A DNA stretch of 64,000 nt from Streptomyces filamentosus. Lineage in GTDB: Bacteria > Actinomycetota > Actinomycetes > Streptomycetales > Streptomycetaceae. Location of the stretch: contig NZ_BNBE01000003.1 of the NCBI RefSeq assembly GCF_014654895.1, positions 586,501-650,500 on the forward strand, in the 5' to 3' direction. Below, piece after piece: positions 1 through 7,981 of this stretch (its first letter is position 1; every line of letters begins with the position of its first letter). Under the pieces are notes generated by a model. It did not search any database, had not been told where the DNA came from, and saw nothing but the letters and a program-made list of their open reading frames with translations. The translations under genes and the position numbers were made by a program.

Positions 1-5
1 GGAGG

Positions 6-1454
6 TCACTTCAGCGCCGCCGCCATCATCTTCCGGGCCACCGGAGCCGCCAGGCCGTTGCCGCTGACCTCGGAGCGGGCCGCGCCCGAGTCCTCGATCA
101 GCACCGCCACCGCCACCTGCTTCCCGGTGGCCGGGTCCTTCGCGTAGGAGGTGAACCAGGCGTACGGCGTCTTGCTGTTGTTCTCGCCGTGCTGGGCCGT
201 GCCGGTCTTGCCGCCGACCTCGGCGCCGGGGACCGCCGCGTTGCTGCCGGTGCCCTCCTCCACCACCGTCACCATCGCGCTGCGCAGCTGCTCGGCGGTG
301 GCCTCGGAGACGACCCGGGTGGCGTCGCCGTCGTCGAAGGACTCCAGCGCGTCGCCGTCGGAGTCGACCACCTCGGAGACCATGTGCGGGGCGGCGAGCC
401 GCCCGTCGTTCGAGATCGCCGCCGAGACCATCGCCATCTGGAGCGGGGTGGCGGTCACGTCGAACTGCCCGATGCCGGTGAGCGCGGTCTGCGCCGCGTC
501 CATCCCGGACGGGTAGACGCTCGGGTAGGCCCGGACCGGCACGTCCTGCTCGGCGTCGTTGAAGCCGAACTTCTCGGCCATCGCCCGCACCTTGTCCTGC
601 CCCAGGTCGGCGGCCATCTTGCCGAAGACGTTGTTGCAGGAGTACCGGAGCGCGGTGCGGATCGTGGCGTCCTCGCAGGGCGCGTACCTGTTCTCGTTGG
701 GCAGGACGGTCCGGGTGTTCGGCAGGGTGTACGGGTCGGGGCTGTCGGTCCGCACGTCCACGGAGGAGTACAGCCCGTCCTCCAGGGCGGCGGCCGCGAC
801 GACCAGCTTGAAGGTGGAGCCGGGCGGCAGCGGCTGCCGCAGCGCCCGGTTGACCAGCGGTTTGTCCGGGTCGTCCAGCAGCTCCTGCCAGGCGTCCCCG
901 TCGGTCGTCCCGGCGATCTTCCCGGGGTCGTAGGAGGGGGTGGACACCATGGCCAGGATCCGGCCGGTGGCCGGGTCGATCGCGACCGCCGCGCCCTTGG
1001 TGCCGCCCAGCGCGCGGTAGCCGGCCTTCTGCACGTCCGGGTCGATCGTGGTGACGACCGTGCCCGGCTCCTGCTGCTTGCGGGTGACCGCGTCGACCGG
1101 GTTCTTCAGCCGGTCGTCGGTGCCGTCGAGGATCCCGGAGTAGATGCCCTCCAGCTGGGTGGCGCCGTACGCCTGCGAGCTGTAGCCGGTGACCGCCGAG
1201 TACAGGGCGCCCTCCGCGTAGCTGCGCTCGTACGCGAGGTCACCGCTCTCGGTCCGCTTCGAGCCGGTGACCGGCGAGCCGGCCACCACGATGTTCCCGA
1301 GCGGCTGCGCGTACTGCGCGATGGTCTTCCGCCGGTTCTTGCTGTCGTTCGCGAGCGCCTTGCCCTCGTACGCCTGGACCCACGTGGCCCTCCCGAGGAG
1401 GGCGAGCACGAGGACCAGCACGAAGACCGAGGTGCGCCTGATCGTCTTGTTCAT
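6..1454 (-). CDS. Penicillin-binding protein (class B transpeptidase, PbpA/FtsI-like)
   Basis: D,D-transpeptidase that cross-links peptidoglycan outside the membrane. The 482-residue protein begins with an uncleaved signal anchor (about residues 8-20). All three penicillin-binding motifs are present: STFK at 213-216 (catalytic Ser213), SCN at 272-274 and KTG at 416-418. The short N-terminal region before the transpeptidase domain fits the small class B group close to PbpA rather than full-length FtsI. The gene is complete, with its stop almost at the window edge. It stands apart from the ftsW/pknB genes that usually accompany pbpA, so it is probably one of the paralogues; the S. coelicolor SCO1875 position is recalled, not checked. 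The start is the ATG at 1454, with a modest AGGTG-like ribosome site. Confidence 0.9.
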   Translation of the reverse strand: MNKTIRRTSVFVLVLVLALLGRATWVQAYEGKALANDSKNRRKTIAQYAQPLGNIVVAGSPVTGSKRTESGDLAYERSYAEGALYSAVTGYSSQAYGATQLEGIYSGILDGTDDRLKNPVDAVTRKQQEPGTVVTTIDPDVQKAGYRALGGTKGAAVAIDPATGRILAMVSTPSYDPGKIAGTTDGDAWQELLDDPDKPLVNRALRQPLPPGSTFKLVVAAAALEDGLYSSVDVRTDSPDPYTLPNTRTVLPNENRYAPCEDATIRTALRYSCNNVFGKMAADLGQDKVRAMAEKFGFNDAEQDVPVRAYPSVYPSGMDAAQTALTGIGQFDVTATPLQMAMVSAAISNDGRLAAPHMVSEVVDSDGDALESFDDGDATRVVSEATAEQLRSAMVTVVEEGTGSNAAVPGAEVGGKTGTAQHGENNSKTPYAWFTSYAKDPATGKQVAVAVLIEDSGAARSEVSGNGLAAPVARKMMAAALK

Positions 1455-1552
1455 GGCACCTGGAGGGACGAACGGGGCGGCGCGAGGCGTTCCGGGTGTG
1501 GTGCGATTCTCAGGAAACGTTCATGCGGTACGTACCCGGCGGAACCGGACGG

Positions 1553-2323
1553 TCACAGCCGGCGGGTCGCCAGCGTCAGCCGGTCGCGCGCGTCGAAGAG
1601 GGCGTCCTTGATCAGCTGCTCGTGGCCCGGGGTCAGCCGGGCGGCCGGCACCGAGCAGCTCAGCGCGTCCCGGGCCGGGGTCCGGTAGGGGATCGCCACC
1701 GCGAAGCACCGCAGCCCCAGCGTGTTCTCCTCGCGGTCCACCGCGTACCCCTGCTCGCGCACCGTCCCCAGCTCCTCGATCAGCCGCTCCCGGTCGGTGA
1801 TCGTCCGCTCGGTCACCGCCGGCAGCGACTCCGGCAGCAGCCTGCGCACCTGCTCGTCGTCCCAGGTGGCCAGCAGCGCCTTGCCGAGCGCGGTGGAGTG
1901 CGCCGGCAGCCGGCGCCCGACCCGGGTGAAGGGCCGCAGGTGGTGCTGGGACTGGCGGGTGGCCAGATAGACCACGCTGGTGCCGTCGAGCCGGGCCAGG
2001 TGGACGGTCTCGGTGGTGTCGTCCGACAGCCGGTCGAGGGTGGTCCGCGCGGCGGCCACCACCTCGTCGCCGTCGATGTACGAGGTCCCCACGAGCAGCG
2101 CCCGCACCCCGATCCCGTACCGGGTCCCGGTGGCGTCGGTCTCCACCCAGCCCAGCTCGACCAGGGTCCGCAGCAGCATGTAGAGGCTCGACTTGGGATA
2201 GCCGACGGCCTCCTGGACGGCGGCCAGGGTGTGCATCCCGGGCCGGCCGGCGAAGAACTCCAGGAGCTCCACCGTCCGCACCGCGGACTTCACCTGCGCC
2301 CCGTTCGCGTCGGCACCCGCCAT
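1553..2323 (-). CDS. IclR-family transcriptional regulator
   Basis: DNA-binding repressor or activator with an N-terminal winged helix-turn-helix (about residues 12-70, including the VGYPKSSLYMLLRTL recognition region) and a C-terminal IclR effector domain that ends with a conserved Cys-containing segment (RCFAVAIPY). I chose the ATG at 2323, which has a GGAGAAGG ribosome site; the frame stays open upstream to 2410, but that extension is not IclR-like. It is divergent from the aldehyde dehydrogenase gene at 2447, and a perfect inverted repeat lies between the two starts, so local control of that gene is likely. IclR regulators commonly control sugar-acid or aromatic catabolism; the effector here cannot be read from the sequence. 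Confidence 0.88.
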   Translation of the reverse strand: MAGADANGAQVKSAVRTVELLEFFAGRPGMHTLAAVQEAVGYPKSSLYMLLRTLVELGWVETDATGTRYGIGVRALLVGTSYIDGDEVVAAARTTLDRLSDDTTETVHLARLDGTSVVYLATRQSQHHLRPFTRVGRRLPAHSTALGKALLATWDDEQVRRLLPESLPAVTERTITDRERLIEELGTVREQGYAVDREENTLGLRCFAVAIPYRTPARDALSCSVPAARLTPGHEQLIKDALFDARDRLTLATRRL

Positions 2324-2416
2324 GACCCCGCCCTTCTCCCTGACTTCCGGACGACCTTGTGGGAACGCCCGTGGCGTCAATAGAGTCCACCCCGAAGCGT
2401 TCAGACACAAGAACGC

Positions 2417-2434
2417 TGTTCATCATAGTGAACA
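2417..2434. promoter_or_regulatory. Inverted repeat TGTTCA-N6-TGAACA, likely IclR operator
   Basis: Perfect 6-bp arms around a 6-bp spacer, in the 123-bp gap between the divergent iclR-type gene and the aldehyde dehydrogenase, 12 bp before the latter's GTG. Position and symmetry suit a regulator binding site that could also block ribosome or polymerase access. Assignment to the neighbouring regulator is inference. Confidence 0.6.
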
Positions 2435-2446
2435 AGAGGTGGGGCA

Positions 2447-3940
2447 GTGTCGGCAGCAGCAGTGTGGAGTGTGGACCCCCGGACGGGGAAGCGGCGCGAA
2501 CAGGTCGCGACGGAGGCCACGGCGGCCGACGTCGACCGCGCGGTCCGCGCCGCGCACGCCGCCCGCGAGACCCTCGCCGACCGCACGGTCCGCGCCGCCT
2601 TCCTCCGGACCGCGGCCGACCTCCTCGACGCCTCCGCCGACGGGATCGTGGCCACCGCCGACGCCGAGACCGCCCTCGGCGCCCCCCGGCTCACCGGCGA
2701 ACTCGCCCGCACCACCGCCCAGCTGCGCGCCTTCGCCGGCGTCGTCGACGAGGGCGCCTTCCTCGACGTGCGGATCGACCTGCCCGACCCGACCGCCGTG
2801 CCGCCCCGCCCCGACCTGCGCCGCTGGAAGATCCCGCTCGGCGTCGTCGCCGTCTACGCGGCCAGCAACTTCCCGCTCGCCTTCTCCGTCCCCGGTGGCG
2901 ACACCGCCAGCGCCCTCGCCGCCGGCTGCCCGGTCGTCGTCAAGGCCCACCCCGACCACCCGGCCACCTCCGAGCTCACCGCCGGACTGCTGCGCCGGGC
3001 CGCCGCGAAGACCGGGCTCCCCGAGGACGTCGTCGTCCTGCTGCACGGCTTCGACGCGGGCGTCGAACTGGTCCGCCACCCGCTGGTCGCGGCGGCCGGC
3101 TTCACCGGCTCCGTGCGCGGCGGCCGGGCGCTCTTCGACGCCGCCGCCGCCCGCCCCGCCCCGATCCCCTTCCACGGCGAACTCGGTTCCCTCAACCCGG
3201 TCGTCCTCACCCCCGCCGCCGTCGCGGGGAAGGCCGAGGAGCTCGGCACCGGCCTGGCCGGCTCCATGACGCTCGGCGCCGGACAGTTCTGCACCAAGCC
3301 CGGCTTCGTCCTCGCCCCGGCGGGCGCCGACGGCGACCGCTTCCTCGGCGCCCTCGCCGAGGGCGTCGGCGCGGCGGCCCCCGCCGTCCTCCTCGACCAC
3401 CGGATGCGCGCCGCCTTCGTCGAGGGCGTCACCGAGCGCGCCGCCCTCGACGGCGTCACGGCCCCCGTGCTCCCCGGCGCCGCCGACGAGCACACCGTCA
3501 CCCCCGGCGTCCTCGCCGTCGACGCGGCCCGGCTCGCCGACGGCGACCACGCCCTCCTGCTGGAGGAGTGCTTCGGCCCCGTCACCGTCGTCGCCCGCTA
3601 CGCCGACGAGACGGAGGTCGCCGCCGTCCTCGGCCGGCTGCCCGGCAACCTCACGGCCACCCTGCACTGCGCCGACGAGGACCCGGCCGCCCCCGGCCTG
3701 CTCGCCGCCCTCACCCCGCTCGCCGGCCGGATCCTCGTCGGCGGCTGGCCCACCGGCGTCGCCGTCGCCCCCGCCCAGCACCACGGCGGCCCCTACCCGG
3801 CGACCACCTCCACCTCCACCTCGGTCGGCGCCACCGCCATCGAGCGCTGGCTCCGCCCGGTCACCTACCAGTCCACCCCCCAGCACCTCCTCCCGCCCGA
3901 GCTCCGCGACGGCAACCCGCTGGGGGTGCCCCGGAGCTGA
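2447..3940 (+). CDS. Aldehyde dehydrogenase (NADP+), alpha-ketoglutaric semialdehyde dehydrogenase type
   Basis: Oxidises an aldehyde acid; the closest familiar group is the 2,5-dioxovalerate (alpha-ketoglutaric semialdehyde) dehydrogenases that end the non-phosphorylative sugar-acid and hydroxyproline routes. The 497-residue length fits. Visible marks are the ASNFPLAFSVPGGDTASALAAG cofactor/substrate region split around residue 140, the HGELGSLNPV segment that carries the catalytic glutamate, and GAGQFCTKPG with the catalytic cysteine near residue 283. The GTG start has a GAGGTGGGG ribosome site. A very strong hairpin follows the stop. The divergent IclR gene suggests substrate induction. 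The partner dehydratase usually found next to this family is not in the window, so the exact substrate remains open. Confidence 0.85.
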   Translation: MSAAAVWSVDPRTGKRREQVATEATAADVDRAVRAAHAARETLADRTVRAAFLRTAADLLDASADGIVATADAETALGAPRLTGELARTTAQLRAFAGVVDEGAFLDVRIDLPDPTAVPPRPDLRRWKIPLGVVAVYAASNFPLAFSVPGGDTASALAAGCPVVVKAHPDHPATSELTAGLLRRAAAKTGLPEDVVVLLHGFDAGVELVRHPLVAAAGFTGSVRGGRALFDAAAARPAPIPFHGELGSLNPVVLTPAAVAGKAEELGTGLAGSMTLGAGQFCTKPGFVLAPAGADGDRFLGALAEGVGAAAPAVLLDHRMRAAFVEGVTERAALDGVTAPVLPGAADEHTVTPGVLAVDAARLADGDHALLLEECFGPVTVVARYADETEVAAVLGRLPGNLTATLHCADEDPAAPGLLAALTPLAGRILVGGWPTGVAVAPAQHHGGPYPATTSTSTSVGATAIERWLRPVTYQSTPQHLLPPELRDGNPLGVPRS

Positions 3941-3978
3941 TCCGCCGGCCGGGCGTCCCCGGCGGGGCGTTCCTTCGC

Positions 3979-4022
3979 CGGGGCACTCCTCGGCCGGGAG
4001 CTCCCGGCCGAGGAGTGCCCCG
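3979..4022 (+). terminator. 44-bp perfect palindrome, transcription terminator of the aldehyde dehydrogenase gene
   Basis: The two 22-nt halves are exact reverse complements with no spacer (centre GGGAG|CTCCC at 4000/4001). It starts 38 nt after the dehydrogenase stop. There is no T-tract, which is usual for Streptomyces hairpin terminators. Confidence 0.75.
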
Positions 4023-4155
4023 CTCCGGGGCGCCCTCCGCCGCGGCCCTCCCCGGGTGCTCCGTCTCACACCGGGCCCGGAAGCGGAATGGAATCCGCGG
4101 GGGACCGCGTTGTCCGGAGAGCAGTCCCAGCCCGCCCCCCCGGAGAAGGAACCCC

Positions 4156-4872
4156 ATGCGCGTCGAGATCTGGTCGGACATCGCCTGTCCCTGGTGCTAC
4201 ATCGGAAAGGCCCGCTTCGAGAAGGGCCTCGCCGCCTTCGCCCACCGGGACGACGTCGAGGTCGTCCACCGCTCCTTCGAGCTGGACCCGCACCGGGCCA
4301 AGGGCGACACCGGCCCCGTCCTGGAGATGCTGGCGAAGAAGTACGGCCGGACCCTCGACGAGGCGCGGGCCATGGAGGCGCACGTCGCGTCCAACGCGCA
4401 CTCCGAGGGCCTGGAGTACCTGACCGACGGCCGCGACCACGGCAACACCTTCGACATCCACCGGCTGCTCCACCTCGCCAAGGAGCGCGGCCGGCAGAAC
4501 GAACTGCTCGACCTCGCCTACAAGGCCAACTTCGCCGAGGAGCGCTCGGTCTTCGACGCCGAGACCCTGGTGGCCCTCGCCGTCGAGGCCGGACTCGACG
4601 AGGCCGAGGCGCGCGCCGTCCTCGCCGACGAGACCGCCTACGCCGACGCCGTCCGGGACGACGAGCGCGAGGCCGCCGAACTCGGCGCCAACGGCGTGCC
4701 GTTCTTCGTCCTCGACCGCCGCTACGGCGTCTCCGGCGGCCAGCCCGCCGAGGTCTTCACCCAGGCCCTGGAGCAGGCGTGGCAGGGCCGCGCCCTCCAG
4801 CCGGTCGGCGGCGCCGGCACCGACGCCGAGGCGTGCGGCCCGGACGGCTGCGAGGTCCCGCCCCGCGCCTGA
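4156..4872 (+). CDS. DsbA-family oxidoreductase (FrnE-like)
   Basis: Cytoplasmic thioredoxin-fold protein of 238 residues. The redox motif CPWC lies at residues 12-15 of the opening strand (EIWSDIACPWCYIGK), followed by the helical insertion of the DsbA/2-hydroxychromene-2-carboxylate isomerase group, and the cis-proline loop is visible as GANGVPFFV near residue 178. There is no signal peptide, so a periplasmic-type DsbA role is unlikely; FrnE-like proteins act in polyketide metabolism or oxidative-stress thiol chemistry. The C-terminus has an extra CGPDGC pair that could form a second thiol site. The ATG follows a clear GGAGAAGGA site. Confidence 0.88.
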   Translation: MRVEIWSDIACPWCYIGKARFEKGLAAFAHRDDVEVVHRSFELDPHRAKGDTGPVLEMLAKKYGRTLDEARAMEAHVASNAHSEGLEYLTDGRDHGNTFDIHRLLHLAKERGRQNELLDLAYKANFAEERSVFDAETLVALAVEAGLDEAEARAVLADETAYADAVRDDEREAAELGANGVPFFVLDRRYGVSGGQPAEVFTQALEQAWQGRALQPVGGAGTDAEACGPDGCEVPPRA

Positions 4873-4984
4873 GCCGGCCCTGCCCCGGGCCCGTCCCGCG
4901 CCTGCCCCACGGCCGCCCCGGCCCCGCCCCACGCCTGCTCCGGCCCCGCCTCGCGCCTGACCTGCGGAGATAAGGGCCGCTTGG

Positions 4985-5031
4985 GGGCTCCCCATGATCG
5001 GCGGCCATTGACGGCCGATCGAGGGGAGCCC
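4985..5031 (+). promoter_or_regulatory. Long stem-loop in the leader of the class V aminotransferase gene
   Basis: Outer arms GGGCTCCCC (4985-4993) and GGGGAGCCC (5023-5031) enclose inner arms GATCGG (4996-5001) and CCGATC (5015-5020). The structure ends 11 bases before the ATG at 5043, exactly where a ribosome site should be, so it could control translation or bind a regulator as DNA. It could also be the terminator of the upstream gene. The rest of the 4873-5042 gap is C-rich with no gene. Confidence 0.5.
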
Positions 5032-5042
5032 AGGCTGGGGCC

Positions 5043-6101
5043 ATGGATTCCCTCGACCAGCCGCTCGGCGGCGCCGAGTTCGCTCCCACGCGGACCTATC
5101 TGAACACCTCCGCCTGCGGCCTGCTGCCGCGCCGCACCGTCGAGGCGGTCACCCTCCTCGCCGAGGAGACCGCCGCCGGGCGGTCCGGCGGCGCCGGCAG
5201 CTTCGAGGTCGTCGCCGAGGCGCGGGCCTCCTTCGCCCGGCTCGCCGGGGTCGCCCCCGAGCGGGTCGCGGTGGGCAGCTCGGTCGCCGTGCACTGCGGG
5301 ATGATCGCCCAGTCGATGCCCTCCGGCGCCGAGATCCTCTTCCCCGAGGGCGACTTCTCCTCGGTCATCACGCCCTTCACGGTCCGCGGCGACCTGAAGA
5401 CCCGTTTCGTGCCGCTGGAGCGGCTCGCCGAGTCCGTCCGCCCGGAGACCGCGCTCGTCGCCTTCTCCGCCGTGCAGTCCGCGGACGGCCGCACCGCCGA
5501 CCTCGCCGCCGTCCGGGCCGCCGCCGCGGCCCACGGGGCCCGCACCCTGCTCGACGCCACCCAGTCCGCGGGCTGGCTGCCGCTGAGTGCGGGGGAGTGG
5601 GACTACACGGTCGCCGGGGCGTACAAGTACCTGCTCTGCCCGCGCGGCACCTCCTTCCTCACCGTCACCGAGGAGGCCCAGGACGGCCTGCTGCCGATCC
5701 ACGCGGGCTGGGTCGCCGGAGAGGAACTGTGGGTCAACAGCTACGGCCCGGTGCGCGAACTCGCCCGCTCCGCCCGCCGCTTCGACGAACCGGCCGCCTT
5801 CCTCCCGTACCACGGCGCCGCCCGCTCGCTCGCCCTCCTGGAGGAGGTCGGCGTCGAGCGGATCGAGGCCCACGACAAGGGGCTCGCGGCCCGCTTCCGG
5901 GCCGGGCTGCTCTCCCTCGGGCACGAGCCGGTCATGGACGACTCCCCGGTCGTCGCCGTGCCCGGCCTCGGCCACCGCGCGGACGCCCTGGACGCGGCGG
6001 GCGTCCTGCTCTCGGCCCGCGCGGGGAACCTGCGGGCCTCCTTCCACCTGTACAACACGGCGGCGGACGTCGACCGCGCCCTGGACGTCCTCGGGGGCTG
6101 A
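5043..6101 (+). CDS. PLP-dependent class V aminotransferase / cysteine-desulfurase-like enzyme
   Basis: A 352-residue fold-type I PLP enzyme. The segment TLLDATQSAGWLPL carries the aspartate that pairs with the pyridine nitrogen, and GAYKYLLCPRG contains the Schiff-base lysine near residue 194. The N-terminus (RTYLNTSACGLLP) resembles the kynureninase/Csd/isopenicillin-epimerase branch. The conserved C-terminal loop SARAGNLRASFHLYNT, where the catalytic Cys of true desulfurases would not be expected, does not settle the substrate. It is convergent with the MarR gene, 23 bp apart. The function could be amine transfer, racemisation or C-S lysis; it is not assignable more closely from sequence alone. 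Confidence 0.8.
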   Translation: MDSLDQPLGGAEFAPTRTYLNTSACGLLPRRTVEAVTLLAEETAAGRSGGAGSFEVVAEARASFARLAGVAPERVAVGSSVAVHCGMIAQSMPSGAEILFPEGDFSSVITPFTVRGDLKTRFVPLERLAESVRPETALVAFSAVQSADGRTADLAAVRAAAAAHGARTLLDATQSAGWLPLSAGEWDYTVAGAYKYLLCPRGTSFLTVTEEAQDGLLPIHAGWVAGEELWVNSYGPVRELARSARRFDEPAAFLPYHGAARSLALLEEVGVERIEAHDKGLAARFRAGLLSLGHEPVMDDSPVVAVPGLGHRADALDAAGVLLSARAGNLRASFHLYNTAADVDRALDVLGG

Positions 6102-6124
6102 ACGCCCCGCCGGGAAAAGGAGGT

Positions 6125-6631
6125 TCAGCAGTTCAGCGGCGGGCAGTCGCCCGCCTCGCCCGCCTCCTCGCGCAGGTTGTCCGCGACCAGCCCGAGCAGG
6201 CGGGCCAGTTCGGCGCGCTCGGCCGGCCCCAGACCGGCCAGCGAGCTCGCCTCCAGGTCGGACCAGGCGTCCTCGACCCCGGCCCGCAGCGCCTGCCCCC
6301 GCTCGGTCGCCTCGACGCGGACCGCCCGCCGGTCGGCGGGGTCGGGGGAGCGGTGCACGTACCCGCACTGCTCCAGCCGCTGGAGCATCTTCGTGACGGT
6401 CGACGGGTCCAGGCCGAGGGACTGGATCAGCTCCGACTGGCGGACCGCCCCGCAGTCCCACAGCCGCATCATCATCAGCTCCTGGCCCGGGTAGAGGCCC
6501 AGGTCGCGCAGGCGGCGCCCCATCGCTATCCGGTGAGCCCGGGAGACCCGGGCGAGGGTGTGGCCGACGGGACCGCCCCGGGCGGCGGACGGCAGTTGTT
6601 CCTCGGTACAGACGGGTTCGACCGCGGTCAT
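6125..6631 (-). CDS. MarR-family transcriptional regulator
   Basis: A 168-residue winged-helix protein. The helix-turn-helix (RQSELIQSLGLDPSTVTKML, about residues 64-83) and the wing with the D-x-R-A-V-R signature (DPADRRAVRVEATERG) are both clear. The ATG at 6631 has a GAGGAG ribosome site. It is divergent from the old yellow enzyme gene, and a palindrome sits in the shared promoter region. MarR proteins in this setting usually sense electrophiles or oxidants and derepress a flavin reductase; here that is inferred from position. Confidence 0.88.
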   Translation of the reverse strand: MTAVEPVCTEEQLPSAARGGPVGHTLARVSRAHRIAMGRRLRDLGLYPGQELMMMRLWDCGAVRQSELIQSLGLDPSTVTKMLQRLEQCGYVHRSPDPADRRAVRVEATERGQALRAGVEDAWSDLEASSLAGLGPAERAELARLLGLVADNLREEAGEAGDCPPLNC

Positions 6632-6686
6632 CAGGGCTCCTCGGGGCGGTTCTCTCGTCCTCCAGGGTACGTGACCCGCTCTTTTG

Positions 6687-6700
6687 CTTGGCTGGCCAAG
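6687..6700. promoter_or_regulatory. Palindrome CTTGGC-TG-GCCAAG, candidate MarR operator
   Basis: Perfect 6-bp arms with a 2-bp centre in the MarR/old-yellow-enzyme divergent gap. A possible -10 for the reductase (TACAGT, 6709-6714) lies 8 bp downstream and a weak -35 (TTGCTT, 6684-6689, 19-bp spacing) overlaps the palindrome, so a bound dimer would block the promoter. Confidence 0.55.
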
Positions 6701-6795
6701 GAATGGGTTACAGTGGCACGGCCGGATAGTTGGCCGACCACATAAAAGCAGTGGGCGGCCGCCCCATTCCTCCGAACTCCTCCGAGGGGACCGCC

Positions 6796-7863
6796 ATGAC
6801 CACCGCCTTCGACCCCTTCGACCTCGCGGGCACCCGCCTCGCCAACCGCATCGCCATGGCCCCCATGACCCGCAGCCGGGCCGACGGGGCGAGCCGCACC
6901 CCCACCGACACCGTCGTCGAGTACTACGCCCAGCGGGCCTCCGCCGGCCTGATCATCACCGAGGGCGTCCAGCCCGTCCCCGAGGGCCAGGGCTACCCCG
7001 ACACCCCCGGCCTCCACAGCCGCGAGCAGATCGCCGCCTGGCGCAAGGTCACCGACGCCGTCCACGAGCGCGGCGGCCGGATCTTCGCCCAGCTCATGCA
7101 CTCCGGCCGGATCGGCCACCCCGACCTCCTCGACGACGGCCTCCACCCCGTCGGCCCCTCCGCCGTCGCCGCGGCCGGCCAGGTCTACACCCACGAGGGC
7201 CCCAAGGACTTCGTCACCCCCCGCGCCCTCACCGGCGACCAGGTCCACGAGGCGGTCGCCGGCTTCGCCGCCGCCGCCCGCAACGCCGTCGAGGCCGGTT
7301 TCGACGGCGTCGAGATCCACGGCGCCAACGGCTACCTGATCCAGCAGTTCCTCGCCTCCGGCTCCAATCACCGCACCGACGAGTGGGGCGGCAGCGTCGA
7401 GAACCGGATCCGCTTCGCCGTCGAGGTCGTCCGCGCCGTCGCCGCCGAGATCGGCCCCGACCGCACCGGCCTGCGCATCTCCCCGGCCAACACCCTCAAC
7501 GACATCGCCGAGACCGAGACCGAGGAGATCTACACGGCCCTGCTCGCCGCGATCGAGCCCCTCGGCATCGCCTACCTCCACGTCCTGGAGACCTCCCCCG
7601 AGCGCCGCCCCCTCGTCCACGAGCTGCGCAAGCGCTTCGCCGGAGCCTTCCTCCTCAACCCGGCCACCGAGGGCCCCACCGACGCCGCCGCCCTCGCCCT
7701 GGTCGAGGACGGCACCGCCGACCTCCTCGTCTTCGGCCGGCTCTTCATCTCCAACCCCGACCTGCCCGCCCGGCTCCGCACCGGCGGCCCCTACAACGAG
7801 CTCGACGCGGCCACCATGTACGGCGGCGACCACCGCGGCTACGTCGACTACCCCGCGCTGTAA
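6796..7863 (+). CDS. NADH:flavin oxidoreductase / alkene reductase (old yellow enzyme family)
   Basis: FMN enzyme that reduces activated C=C bonds or nitro groups with NAD(P)H. The 355-residue TIM barrel shows the N-terminal FMN region (MAPMTRSRADG), the substrate-binding segment EIHGANGYLIQQFLASGSN (near 177-195) followed by the HRTDEWGGSVENR signature, and the C-terminal phosphate-binding region DLLVFGRLFISNPDLP. Size and motifs fit the NemA/xenobiotic reductase class. The divergent MarR gene and the palindrome between them suggest induction by electrophiles. The ATG at 6796 is in keeping with the family N-terminus. Confidence 0.92.
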   Translation: MTTAFDPFDLAGTRLANRIAMAPMTRSRADGASRTPTDTVVEYYAQRASAGLIITEGVQPVPEGQGYPDTPGLHSREQIAAWRKVTDAVHERGGRIFAQLMHSGRIGHPDLLDDGLHPVGPSAVAAAGQVYTHEGPKDFVTPRALTGDQVHEAVAGFAAAARNAVEAGFDGVEIHGANGYLIQQFLASGSNHRTDEWGGSVENRIRFAVEVVRAVAAEIGPDRTGLRISPANTLNDIAETETEEIYTALLAAIEPLGIAYLHVLETSPERRPLVHELRKRFAGAFLLNPATEGPTDAAALALVEDGTADLLVFGRLFISNPDLPARLRTGGPYNELDAATMYGGDHRGYVDYPAL

Positions 7864-7933
7864 GGCCCCGGACGCGCCGCAAGGCCGGACGCGCGGCAAG
7901 GCCCGGACAGGCCGCGAGGCCCCGGACACGCCG

Positions 7934-7967
7934 GAGGGGCGGGACCCGTCGCCGGATCCCGCCCCTC
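7934..7967. terminator. Convergent terminator hairpin
   Basis: Arms GAGGGGCGGGA and TCCCGCCCCTC (11 bp) with a 12-nt loop lie between the converging old yellow enzyme and aminotransferase genes. Four imperfect copies of an 18-nt unit (CCGGACGCGCCGCAAGG-like) fill 7863-7936 just before it. Confidence 0.6.
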
Positions 7968-7981
7968 ACCGCGTCCCGCGC

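Noticed and set aside
6..1454. Identity as FtsI (division transpeptidase)
   Set aside because: Too short at the N-terminus and not in a dcw cluster; the PbpA-like class is a better match.
189..1688. Long open frames on the strand opposite the penicillin-binding protein gene
   Set aside because: They consist of Arg/Gly/Pro-rich low-complexity translation typical of antisense frames at this GC content; the opposite frame has all PBP motifs. Similar shadows occur across the whole window.
4873..5042. Possible tRNA or small RNA gene in the GC-rich gap
   Set aside because: The stem-loop does not form a cloverleaf and there is no T-arm consensus or CCA end.
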